Origin: Bacteroidota bacterium
GTDB lineage: Bacteria; Bacteroidota; Bacteroidia; Palsa-948
Assembly: GCA_003164895.1 (NCBI GenBank)
Contig: PLUL01000010.1
Span: 1 to 64,000, forward strand
Reading direction: 5' to 3'
Length of the DNA stretch: 64,000 bases
Position 1 is the stretch's first letter. Each line of letters opens with the position of its first letter. Below are positions 52,593 through 61,170 of the stretch, in pieces. Both the position numbers and the translations under genes were made by a program. The notes beneath the pieces were generated by a model. The model did no database searches. It was not told the DNA's origin and saw only the letters and a list, made by a program, of their open reading frames with translations.

Positions 52593-54338
52593 TTAGTTTT
52601 TGTAAATCTCAACATTAAAATCATCGACATTAAAAAAAGATTTTTCCTTATTCCAGAAATAAATTTTCAAATGGTCATTCGGGCAGAAATCTCCTGCCAC
52701 TGTAAACGAATAGTCATATTCTTTCCATTCACAACAGGATTCAGCAGGTGTTTCATTCATTCTGAAAGCCTGGTAACTTTTTGATGCATTTGTTTTTGAA
52801 TCAACTGAACAAACGAGAAGTCCATTGTACGATGAGTTAGTTTGGATTTCCTGTCTTTTAAATTTAACCTTTGCATAAAGTAATTTGGTCTTGAATCCCA
52901 AACTGTCAAGTCCACATTCCACACCCCATTCATTTCCTTTATATTCAAAATAACCTTTTGGATATTTCGAAACATCATTAAAATTGTTCGTAAAACTAAA
53001 AAATGGGTTTGCATTTCGCAACGAATACGGTTTAAGATCGCTGCAACCACCCAGACAGCTTTGATATTCCCTTTTGGTTTTTAAAAATATATACTTGAAT
53101 TTTTCATAATTCATGCCAGCCATTGGGAGTATTCCGGTTTGTGCCTGATAAGAATATATCATGCTGATTGTTGCGCAGATCAGAAATGATACATATAAAA
53201 CATACTTAAACAAATGATTTCGTATTTCACGTAAAAGGAAAGTTCCGAAAATTGCAAAAACCGAAAAAAAATCCACAAATGGTCTCATACCAAAGCTGTC
53301 AAAATAATTATATGCCCAGTAAGAAGAAAAAAGATAAACTATAAACGAAATAAAAAATACGGAGATATAAAATTTGAAGCTAGATTGACGAAAAATAAAA
53401 ACTACTCCTATTAAAAATAAAAAACAAATTGGAGAATAAATAAATAATCCTGAATCAAATCCGAATAACATTTTCACGGGAGAAGGATCCGTAAAATAAA
53501 AACCATTGCCCTTGTATGTCCATTGAAAAAGTTTGCCATTTTGCGCATACCAAACAACACATTGCAATGACAAAACAGAAAAAAACATCAGAAGAGCAGG
53601 GAGAAATTGTCTATAAGATGAAAATACATATTTAATTTTTACAAAAAAATCCTTGAAAGAATTGCAAAAGAATGGAAGAAATAAAACGATGATTACATTT
53701 ACCGGTCTGACTAAAATAATCAGCGAAAGTATTAACGATGCGATAAATAAATATTTTTTTTCACCCGATAAAAAAAATAAATTGGAAGCGTACAGGAAAC
53801 ATGTAATTAAGCAAAACGAATATACATGCGACATAGAAGGTGCACCGAGTGTATAAAATAAAAGACTCGTTCCGGCGAAAAGAAAAAAAATGATCGCTGC
53901 AATTATTTTATCTTCAAAATTATTTTTCAGTAATAGCTTGCGCAGAAAAAAAAGCCCGAGCAAACAATAAAATAATGCCCCGATGCTTACACCTATCTGA
54001 AAAGGCTGGCTAAGTCCGTCAACCGAGTACCCGAATAATTTTGCAAAAAGCAAGCTGACAAGAAAAAAGGGAAGTAACAACAAAGCAACACCGGTCGTAT
54101 GCATGTTGACCTGACCCGTTGGCGTTTCAACCACCATACTAAGAGCCGGGTCTGGTTTACTGATGTTGTGATTAATGAAGGCAGATACAAGAAATGAGTA
54201 ATAATCTTTCCCATCTCCGTCAATCACGCGAAAATTATCGGCAGTTCCGGTCCATTTAAAAAAGTAAAGAAAAAAAAGGCTCAACACAAGTATAAGTAAT
54301 AGCGAATAATTTGAAAAAAGAGACGAATTTGATTTCAT
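52593..54338 (-). CDS. GT-C-like multi-spanning membrane protein
   Basis: This 581-residue protein has about eleven membrane segments from residue 12 to about 400, then a soluble domain of about 180 residues at the C-terminus with NEWGVECGLDSLGFKTK and NETPAESCCEWKEYDY. The first loop after segment 1 holds FRVIDGDGKDYYSFLVSAF, an acidic loop as in GT-C glycosyltransferases. The C-terminal part may be a carbohydrate-binding beta domain. I recognise no exact family. It is 28 bases downstream of asnB in the direction of reading (asnB lies next) and belongs to the polysaccharide run. Confidence 0.75.
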   Translation of the reverse strand: MKSNSSLFSNYSLLLILVLSLFFLYFFKWTGTADNFRVIDGDGKDYYSFLVSAFINHNISKPDPALSMVVETPTGQVNMHTTGVALLLLPFFLVSLLFAKLFGYSVDGLSQPFQIGVSIGALFYCLLGLFFLRKLLLKNNFEDKIIAAIIFFLFAGTSLLFYTLGAPSMSHVYSFCLITCFLYASNLFFLSGEKKYLFIASLILSLIILVRPVNVIIVLFLPFFCNSFKDFFVKIKYVFSSYRQFLPALLMFFSVLSLQCVVWYAQNGKLFQWTYKGNGFYFTDPSPVKMLFGFDSGLFIYSPICFLFLIGVVFIFRQSSFKFYISVFFISFIVYLFSSYWAYNYFDSFGMRPFVDFFSVFAIFGTFLLREIRNHLFKYVLYVSFLICATISMIYSYQAQTGILPMAGMNYEKFKYIFLKTKREYQSCLGGCSDLKPYSLRNANPFFSFTNNFNDVSKYPKGYFEYKGNEWGVECGLDSLGFKTKLLYAKVKFKRQEIQTNSSYNGLLVCSVDSKTNASKSYQAFRMNETPAESCCEWKEYDYSFTVAGDFCPNDHLKIYFWNKEKSFFNVDDFNVEIYKN

Positions 54339-54380
54339 AACTTTTAATATTACTTATCTTTTATTAAAGTAGCCATTAAA

Positions 54381-55667
54381 TTATTCTGCTCGTTTTGTAA
54401 CAAATATATTTTTCAATTCAAAAGTAATTAAACGAATATCATTTCTGGAAAAGATAAAGTCGCGGAAAGTTATTTCTTCTGCTTGCCGCATGAATCTGTA
54501 AAACTGGTAGATAACACCTGATGCGTAGGATATACTTGCAGTGATAGCTGCACCAATCATTCCATATTGGGGAATAAGAATAAATCCTAAAATAATTGTA
54601 ACTGCTAATCCGATAACAGACCCGACAACACTGATTTGTGGCTTACCGATTCCTGCAAAATAAGAACTAAAAAGAATGCCTGCAGAAAGAATAACAATTC
54701 CTGCGCTGAGTGGAAAGAGAATTTTACTCACTTCGCCAAATCCTTCTCCAAAAACAAAAACGAATAAAGAGGAAGGAAGACACAGCAAGATACCGGTGCA
54801 AAAAACGGTTATTATAAAAACGATTTTTATAAGTGCAATTGTTAATTTTCTTGAATGTCGTATATCATTTGAATTTGAAATTCTCCCATATAAAACAAGT
54901 GAAACACTCTGACTGATGAGCCATAACGCTTCTGCGGCAGAAACTGCAACCGAATAAATACCGACTTCTTTCCGCCCTCCAATGTGAAAATGGTCTAAAA
55001 TATAAAAGCTTAATCGGTAATTAAACATTTGCGCAATATTTCCTGTCTGCACAATAAATCCTTTTCGAATCGCTTCGTAAAATGTTGCGCCAATATTTTT
55101 AAAAGATATTTTTTCAAAATATTTAATGACTAAACTAAAGCTAAGCGCAAATGCAATTCCAGATGAAAAATACATTGCATTTATATAGGAGGATATATTT
55201 ACAGTTTTAAGATTTTCCAAACAAAACACAAAGACAATTATCAGCACAATTGTTTGAAGAAGCGATGAGATGTTGTATTTGCCTATTTCCTCTTTACCGA
55301 TAAAAACCATTGTGTTCACCGAAAATAGGGAGAACATAAAGGAAATAATAATAAGATGTAACACTTGTCCGCCATCTAAAAGTTTAAGAAAAAATAAAAC
55401 AAACGGAATAATAATAGCGGTAATGAACGACCATGTGTATGATAACAAAAACAACTGCATAATATTTTTCCTTGGCACTAAGTAAACAAGGTATGGACCC
55501 CCGATAAAACAATTTACCAGCTGTACAATGGTAAGATTGAGCATAAATAAACTAACATCTCCTTTTCCGGCAGGACCAAGATAGCGGGCAGTGATTATTG
55601 CAAGAGTAAAATTTAAACCCGCGAGTAATCCTCGTACAAAAATTGTAGAAATGATTTTCCTAAACAT
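54381..55667 (-). CDS. Polysaccharide flippase (Wzx/MATE-like)
   Basis: This 428-residue protein has about twelve membrane segments and resembles the oligosaccharide flippases (Wzx, MOP superfamily). The start is typical: ISTIFVRGLLAGLNFTLAIITARYLGPAGKGDVSLFML, with the R-x-LG-P-x-G-[KR]-G motif. The centre and end carry GIGKPQISVVGSVIGLAVTIILGFILIPQYGMIGAAITASISY, also a hallmark. It should move the lipid-linked glycan unit across the inner membrane. It is within the leftward run, 43 bases before the GT-C gene and 6 bases after the GT4 gene. Confidence 0.9.
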   Translation of the reverse strand: MFRKIISTIFVRGLLAGLNFTLAIITARYLGPAGKGDVSLFMLNLTIVQLVNCFIGGPYLVYLVPRKNIMQLFLLSYTWSFITAIIIPFVLFFLKLLDGGQVLHLIIISFMFSLFSVNTMVFIGKEEIGKYNISSLLQTIVLIIVFVFCLENLKTVNISSYINAMYFSSGIAFALSFSLVIKYFEKISFKNIGATFYEAIRKGFIVQTGNIAQMFNYRLSFYILDHFHIGGRKEVGIYSVAVSAAEALWLISQSVSLVLYGRISNSNDIRHSRKLTIALIKIVFIITVFCTGILLCLPSSLFVFVFGEGFGEVSKILFPLSAGIVILSAGILFSSYFAGIGKPQISVVGSVIGLAVTIILGFILIPQYGMIGAAITASISYASGVIYQFYRFMRQAEEITFRDFIFSRNDIRLITFELKNIFVTKRAE

Positions 55668-55673
55668 TTTTTG

Positions 55674-56834
55674 TCAAATAATTTTTCTGTAAATCTCATT
55701 AAATTTTTCTCCAACAGCTTCATAGCTGAAATTGTCAACGGCATATCTTCTCATCTTTTCGGAATTGTATTTCATCCAATTATCCATCATTGTTTCCATT
55801 GCTTTGCATAACGCATTTTCATCTTTCGGAGGGATCAATATTCCAAAATCTTCAGTAATATGATCGGGCACACCGCCTACCGATGTGGAAATTACCGGCA
55901 ATCCGCAGGCGAGGGATTCAATAATTACAACAGGGAGATTTTCGTAATTAGAAAAAAGCACAAAGCAATGTGATTTACGCATGGCATCTGCAATTTCAGA
56001 AGCATCTGCCGGTCCTGAAAAGGAAACAAACTCATCCGATATTTCAAGTTTTTTGACATAAGTTTTGCATTCCGAAAAATCCTTTTCGCTGATAATTTCC
56101 AAAAAGAAATTTTTTCTTTTCAACGATAATTGTTTTACTGTATTTAAAATTCCAAATACATTTTTTTCCTTTTCAACCAATGTGGACACATGCAGAAATT
56201 TGATTTTATCAGATATTTTATTTTCAATAGGAGGATAAAAAATTGAAACATTGGCGGTATTATAAACAAGTTCATAATTTGTTTTGAAACCTTGAGAAAT
56301 CATTGCTTGTTTCAGTTTATTACTTACCGGAGTAATCATCTTTGCTCTGTTTGCTATCATGCGAATAAAATATTTAGCAAACCCGTTCATTCTTCCATAC
56401 GCACCATCGCTGGTAAGATATCCACTCCAATGTTCTGTGATGATATATTTGAAACCAAAGAAACAATTCAGATAAAAAGCAAAAATGCCTGATGGCCAGA
56501 GAATGCTCACGTGTATCAAATCCGGTTTGCCAATTTCTTTTTGAATATATCTCCAACCGAGCAAATGCGCATTGAAATATCGCCAAAGTTTTAAAAAAGA
56601 AAAAATACCTTTTACTTTTTTATAATATACACAAACAGTAAAAATATTATTAATATGGTCGCTTTCTAATTCGTATTTTATTTTCATTGAATTATCTGAA
56701 GCCACATACAATACGCACATATCTGCATATGCTGCCGCCGCTTCGGTTTGTCGCTGGACAAAACTTCCAAGATGCTGCGTAACCCGGTTTGGATACCAGC
56801 TTGCCAATACAAGTATTTTCGGTTTATTGCTCAA
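55674..56834 (-). CDS. Family 4 glycosyltransferase
   Basis: This 386-residue GT-B enzyme has the GT4 pattern. The start is KILVLASWYPNRVTQHLGSFVQRQ, the middle has TEHWSGY and ITPVSNKLKQAM, and the C-terminal donor-binding part has HVSTLVEKEKNVFGIL, SFSGPADASEIADAMRK and FSNYENLPVVIIESLACGLPVISTSVGG (the E-x7-E motif reads ENLPVVIIE). The start is a TTG at 56834; no ATG fits between the previous stop (56847) and this point. It lies in the polysaccharide run between the flippase and a GT-C gene. Confidence 0.9.
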   Translation of the reverse strand: MSNKPKILVLASWYPNRVTQHLGSFVQRQTEAAAAYADMCVLYVASDNSMKIKYELESDHINNIFTVCVYYKKVKGIFSFLKLWRYFNAHLLGWRYIQKEIGKPDLIHVSILWPSGIFAFYLNCFFGFKYIITEHWSGYLTSDGAYGRMNGFAKYFIRMIANRAKMITPVSNKLKQAMISQGFKTNYELVYNTANVSIFYPPIENKISDKIKFLHVSTLVEKEKNVFGILNTVKQLSLKRKNFFLEIISEKDFSECKTYVKKLEISDEFVSFSGPADASEIADAMRKSHCFVLFSNYENLPVVIIESLACGLPVISTSVGGVPDHITEDFGILIPPKDENALCKAMETMMDNWMKYNSEKMRRYAVDNFSYEAVGEKFNEIYRKII

Positions 56835-56846
56835 AACAGGTTTTTC

Positions 56847-58433
56847 TTATTTCAATTTGTAAACCTTAACTCCGCTCTTTGGAAACATTACTGCATCCTG
56901 ATATAATGAATCCGGCATAGAATATAAATTATTCCACGACAACAGATATTTGATCTTATATTTTTTCAATTCATCGCTCATGTTTTTGCTTTGTTCTGGA
57001 ACGCAAAGTATTCCGAAGTATTTGCTGTGAGAAAAATAATTTATAAGGGTAGATTTTGTATAATTTTCTCCACCAATTTCACCATTAGTAAGAACAGAAA
57101 CAGTGTTGCCTGAAATATATTTTGATAAAGTTTCTTCTTCCAAAAATATATTTGAGTAATCATCATGGTTAGCGAGTAATTCCTTCGCAGGTTGAAAGGC
57201 AATCAAAATGGAAAATATCAGCAAAAAGACAATTGAAATATTTCTATTTTTTTTTGATAAAACATCGAAAACGGCAATTGCCAAAACGCCAAGAACAATA
57301 TTGTTTATCCAAATGTATCTATCTGTCACAAGAACAAATATATAAGGCAACGTACAAGAAACGGCAATAAGGATTGGAATTATATTTTCAGAGAAAATTA
57401 TTTTAGCTTCATTTCTTTTCTTTAGCACCAAAAATAACATTCCTAAAACCAAAATTGTTCCTGCATCCTTTCCAAAATAAAATGATTGTATGCTCCATAA
57501 GTTTTTAAAAATAATTTTCATGTAATGAAAAAACTCATTCCTGCTGTGAAACGGGGACCAATTTTTAATTTCCATTTTCTGCGGTTCTTCCCAAGCATTA
57601 ATTGCATTTTTCTGAAAAGGAGGAATTAATCCGTTCCATTCGAACGGATGGCGAAGTTCTCCCAAAATATTTGGATTAGATGCTGGCCCGATAAGTTTAA
57701 AGTTATATTCAGCAGCTGAAGAAAACAATATTTTATTTTCTTTTTTACTTATCAAAACAATCCAGAAGGATGAAATGATAAAAAAAATAAAAAGAGAGGA
57801 AAAATATTTGAAAACGATTTTCTTTCTATCGAAATCCTTCCTGATAAAAAAAAGTAGATTAATAATAGAAAATGACAGAAGAAAAAAAACAAATCCGGCT
57901 CCTTTCGCAAAATACAGCATTGCTCCAATCAGCCCGAAAAGTAAAAATGAAAATTTATTATTAAAATAAAAATGTTTTCCTGAAATAAAAATAAGATACC
58001 AGATGCCGACCGTCATCAACAGCAAATCGGGAGTTGCCACCAGAATTGCAAAAGACAAAATAAGTATGACAAAAGAAAAAAGGAATAGTAGAAATAAAAT
58101 TCTGTTTTCTTGTCTGAAAGGAATCAAAACAAAAACTCCGAGCAGGGCAACTGAACCAATGATGATTTGCAAAAGCTGAATTGAAAGAAATGGTTCTATT
58201 CCTGTTTTAAGAAATATAACCAACATCCAGGAAAACATTGGGCTCCAAAAACTGTTTACTGCTTCTGCAAAGTTTCCTTTTGAATAATCTTCAGCAATAA
58301 CCAGATATTGAAACGTATCTTCTAAATGAAAATAATATTTATGGAAAAAAGCAGCTATTCCGGCAAGCAGAAAATATATAAACAGTATAAATATTTTTTC
58401 TTTCAGAAAGCTAACTTGAAATAAATTCCGCAT
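56847..58433 (-). CDS. GT-C-like multi-spanning membrane protein (GT39/ArnT-like)
   Basis: From the ATG at 58433 this is a 528-residue protein with about ten to twelve membrane segments in the first 400 residues and a short soluble tail with DELKKYKIKYLLSWNNLYSMP. The first loop holds FHLEDTFQYLVIAEDYSKGNF, which resembles the acidic first loop of GT39/ArnT-type transferases that use lipid-linked sugars. No closer family is seen. The start is 2 bases beyond the copper ATPase stop, so it is coupled to that gene. It is the first of the polysaccharide genes. Confidence 0.78.
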   Translation of the reverse strand: MRNLFQVSFLKEKIFILFIYFLLAGIAAFFHKYYFHLEDTFQYLVIAEDYSKGNFAEAVNSFWSPMFSWMLVIFLKTGIEPFLSIQLLQIIIGSVALLGVFVLIPFRQENRILFLLFLFSFVILILSFAILVATPDLLLMTVGIWYLIFISGKHFYFNNKFSFLLFGLIGAMLYFAKGAGFVFFLLSFSIINLLFFIRKDFDRKKIVFKYFSSLFIFFIISSFWIVLISKKENKILFSSAAEYNFKLIGPASNPNILGELRHPFEWNGLIPPFQKNAINAWEEPQKMEIKNWSPFHSRNEFFHYMKIIFKNLWSIQSFYFGKDAGTILVLGMLFLVLKKRNEAKIIFSENIIPILIAVSCTLPYIFVLVTDRYIWINNIVLGVLAIAVFDVLSKKNRNISIVFLLIFSILIAFQPAKELLANHDDYSNIFLEEETLSKYISGNTVSVLTNGEIGGENYTKSTLINYFSHSKYFGILCVPEQSKNMSDELKKYKIKYLLSWNNLYSMPDSLYQDAVMFPKSGVKVYKLK

Positions 58434-58435
58434 TA

Positions 58436-60601
58436 TCAATTCAGTTTTTTTGTTCTGAGTCGAATGGAGTTTCCTATGACAATCACATCTGAAAAAGCCA
58501 TCGCGAGTGCGCCAACCATCGGGCTGAGAAATCCTGCTGCTGCAATCGGAATGGCAACCACATTATAAAAAAATGCCCAGAAAAGATTTTGCTTTATCGT
58601 TTTCAGCGTGTGCTTGCTAATTAAAAAAGCCATCTGTAATTGCGCAAGGTCTTTTTCTTTGAGCAAAACAATTTGCGAAGAATGAATCGCCACTTGTGTT
58701 GCATTGCCGATAGAAATTCCAACCGATGCTTTTGCAAGCGCAGGCGCATCGTTGATGCCATCTCCCACCATAGCAACATGTCCTTTTTTAGAAAAAGAAT
58801 CTATCAGATTTAGTTTTTGGTCGGGAAGTTGTCCGCTGTGAATTTCAGAAATGCCAAGTTGGTTTGCAATTTCTTCGCATCTCTTTTTTGTATCCCCGCT
58901 CAGCATAATGGAATTAACATTCTGAGACTTTAAAAAAGAAATGGTTTCTTTTGCGTGAGTTTTAATTTCATCTTCCATATCCACAAAACCAACGAGAAGA
59001 TTATTTTTCAGAGCATATAAAGTGTGTGAAGAATCATCTGTTATTTCTGAAGCAATTCTGTATGAGCCAACTTTGTAATAACTTCCATCATTGCTTTTGC
59101 CTTCCATTCCCAATCCTTTTATTTCTTTTATTTCAGAAAAAGAAAACGGCAAATGATTTTTATTTTTTAATTCTGTGATGATTGATTTCGCAATGGGATG
59201 AGAAGAACGTTGTTCTAAAAAATAAAGTACGCTTTCAATTTCTTCTTTTGAAACATCATTAAAAGGTTGAACGTTTTTTATTTTGAAATTTCCGGTTGTC
59301 AGCGTTCCGGTTTTGTCGAATACGATACTTTTTATTTTAGCAAATTCTTCCAGTGAACTTCCTCCTTTGATTAAAATTCCGTTTCGCGCAGCGCGACCGA
59401 TGCCAACCATCACAGCAGTTGGAGTTGCCAATCCCATCGCGCAAGGACAAGAAATAACCAATACCGCAATGCTGTTCATCAATGATTTCTGAATGGAAAT
59501 ATTAAAAGCAAAATGACATATTAAAAATGTTACGATGGACACAGATAATACAACAGGAACAAATATGTTGCTTACTTTATCTCCCAGTTTCTGAATTTCG
59601 GGTTTAGATTGCTGAGCGTTTTTCACCATCTCAATTATTTTTGCAAGAACGGTTTCTTTCCCGATTTTCTCTGCAAGCATTTTCATACTTCCGTTTACTA
59701 AAATAGTTCCGCCAATCACTTTATCTCCGATTGATTTATCCATAGGCATACTTTCTCCGGTAATCATGGATTCATCTACGGAAATATTTCCTGAAAGCAA
59801 GGAACCATCCACGGGAATTTTATCTCCTGTGTTCACCAGCAAAATATCACCAACCAAAATATCTTTCACGGAAACTTCCTCAATCGTTTCCCTTCCGTTG
59901 AGAAGCATAATTTTTTTTGCAATGGTGCTTTGAAGTTTAGTCAACTCCGAAATAGCGCTTGTAGTTTGTTTTACAGAACGGTGTTCTATTACATTTCCCA
60001 GCAGAACAAGAGAAATGATGGTCGCGGCAGTTTCGTAAAAAATATAATTGTGCGCTTCATGCGTACCATAGTAAAGAATTGTTCCCGCAATGCTGTAAAC
60101 AAATGCAGCACCTGAGCCCATCATAATAAGGACATCCATGTTTGGCGAAAACAATTTCAGGGAATTCCAAGCGCTCTTTCCAAAATACATGCAGCCGATT
60201 ATAATAACAGGAAGACAAATTGCCAGTTGAACAAACGGTGAGTTCAGAATAAAATCATGAGGAAATATCATGTGCGAAAAAAAAAGCACAACGGTAAAAG
60301 GAAGTGTAAACAGAAATTTTTTTTCTAACGAGGATAGTCCGTGGTTATGCGCTTCGCTTTCTTTCTGACTTACTACTTTGTATCCTGCTTTTGCAATTCC
60401 TGCGACAATATTTTTCAATTCATCTTTATCATCGAGAGAAAAACGCGCCTCACCGGTAGCAAAATTTACGTTCGGATGTTCTGCGCCATTTTTTTCAAGA
60501 ACTTTTGAAATTGTCATCGCGCAATGCGCACAAGTCATTCCTTCCACATTCAGAACAACCTGTGTTTTTTCTTCGTGATGATGGTGAGAATGAGAATCCA
60601 T
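58436..60601 (-). CDS. copA: Copper-exporting P-type ATPase
   Basis: This 721-residue P1B-type ATPase exports copper(I). It has a His-rich N-terminus (HSHHHH), one metal-binding domain (GMTCAHC, Cys24 and Cys27), eight membrane segments with the ion motif SCPCAMGLATPTA near residue 395, the phosphorylation site DKTGTLT near 437, and the end motif VGDGINDAPALAKA near 640. The protein is complete. It begins on the last base of the PRTase gene stop and is followed after 2 bases by a polysaccharide gene, so it is embedded in an otherwise unrelated run. No copper sensor (CopY/CueR) is beside it. Confidence 0.95.
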   Translation of the reverse strand: MDSHSHHHHEEKTQVVLNVEGMTCAHCAMTISKVLEKNGAEHPNVNFATGEARFSLDDKDELKNIVAGIAKAGYKVVSQKESEAHNHGLSSLEKKFLFTLPFTVVLFFSHMIFPHDFILNSPFVQLAICLPVIIIGCMYFGKSAWNSLKLFSPNMDVLIMMGSGAAFVYSIAGTILYYGTHEAHNYIFYETAATIISLVLLGNVIEHRSVKQTTSAISELTKLQSTIAKKIMLLNGRETIEEVSVKDILVGDILLVNTGDKIPVDGSLLSGNISVDESMITGESMPMDKSIGDKVIGGTILVNGSMKMLAEKIGKETVLAKIIEMVKNAQQSKPEIQKLGDKVSNIFVPVVLSVSIVTFLICHFAFNISIQKSLMNSIAVLVISCPCAMGLATPTAVMVGIGRAARNGILIKGGSSLEEFAKIKSIVFDKTGTLTTGNFKIKNVQPFNDVSKEEIESVLYFLEQRSSHPIAKSIITELKNKNHLPFSFSEIKEIKGLGMEGKSNDGSYYKVGSYRIASEITDDSSHTLYALKNNLLVGFVDMEDEIKTHAKETISFLKSQNVNSIMLSGDTKKRCEEIANQLGISEIHSGQLPDQKLNLIDSFSKKGHVAMVGDGINDAPALAKASVGISIGNATQVAIHSSQIVLLKEKDLAQLQMAFLISKHTLKTIKQNLFWAFFYNVVAIPIAAAGFLSPMVGALAMAFSDVIVIGNSIRLRTKKLN

Positions 60602-61110
60602 TACATCAGGTAAACTGCATCCTTTGCATTTCCGTTTAGTTCAACGGAAATATGTTCCTGCATGGTAGTGGCAAGCGAAATGCCTACAAAATCTGCTTTA
60701 ATGGGATAGGAATGGTGTGCGCGGTCAACAAGGACAACGGTCGTCAATTTTTTGACAGAAGATTTTAAAAAAGGGTCAATGGCATACATCATCGTTCTTC
60801 CTGACTCCAAAACATCATCTACCACAATTACAACTTTGTCTTTCAATTCTTTTTCGGGGAGATTTACTTTTATTTTTTCTGAAAGAGGGTTTTTTTTGTT
60901 GATGATTATTTCTGCCAATTTTACTTTTATCGGAGATATTTCACTGAGTTTTTCTGAAATTCTTTCTGCAAGAGTGAATCCGTTTTTTGTAATTCCGGCT
61001 ATGATAATTTCTTTTTCCTGATAATTATTTTCATAAATTTGGTAAGCGATGCGGTCAATGCGCTGTTGAATTTGGCGATTGCTGAGTATAAGTGTTTTTG
61101 AACTTGACAT
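60601..61110 (-). CDS. PyrR-like phosphoribosyltransferase
   Basis: This 169-residue type I phosphoribosyltransferase has the PRPP-binding loop VVIVVDDVLESGRTM near residues 92-106 and the pattern GITKNGFTLAERISEKL near 40-56. The end, HHSYPIKADFVGISLATTMQEHISVEL, matches PyrR and related enzymes. In some bacteria PyrR is both an uracil PRTase and an RNA-binding attenuator of pyr genes; no pyr genes are nearby, so it may be only a PRTase here. It is the first gene of the leftward run (60601-61110), with the TMTC-like gene divergent across 60 bases. Confidence 0.88.
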   Translation of the reverse strand: MSSSKTLILSNRQIQQRIDRIAYQIYENNYQEKEIIIAGITKNGFTLAERISEKLSEISPIKVKLAEIIINKKNPLSEKIKVNLPEKELKDKVVIVVDDVLESGRTMMYAIDPFLKSSVKKLTTVVLVDRAHHSYPIKADFVGISLATTMQEHISVELNGNAKDAVYLM

Positions 61111-61170
61111 TGCTTCTAATTGAAAGAACGAATATACGAATTTCGTACTTTCGTTTTGTATTTATATGTG

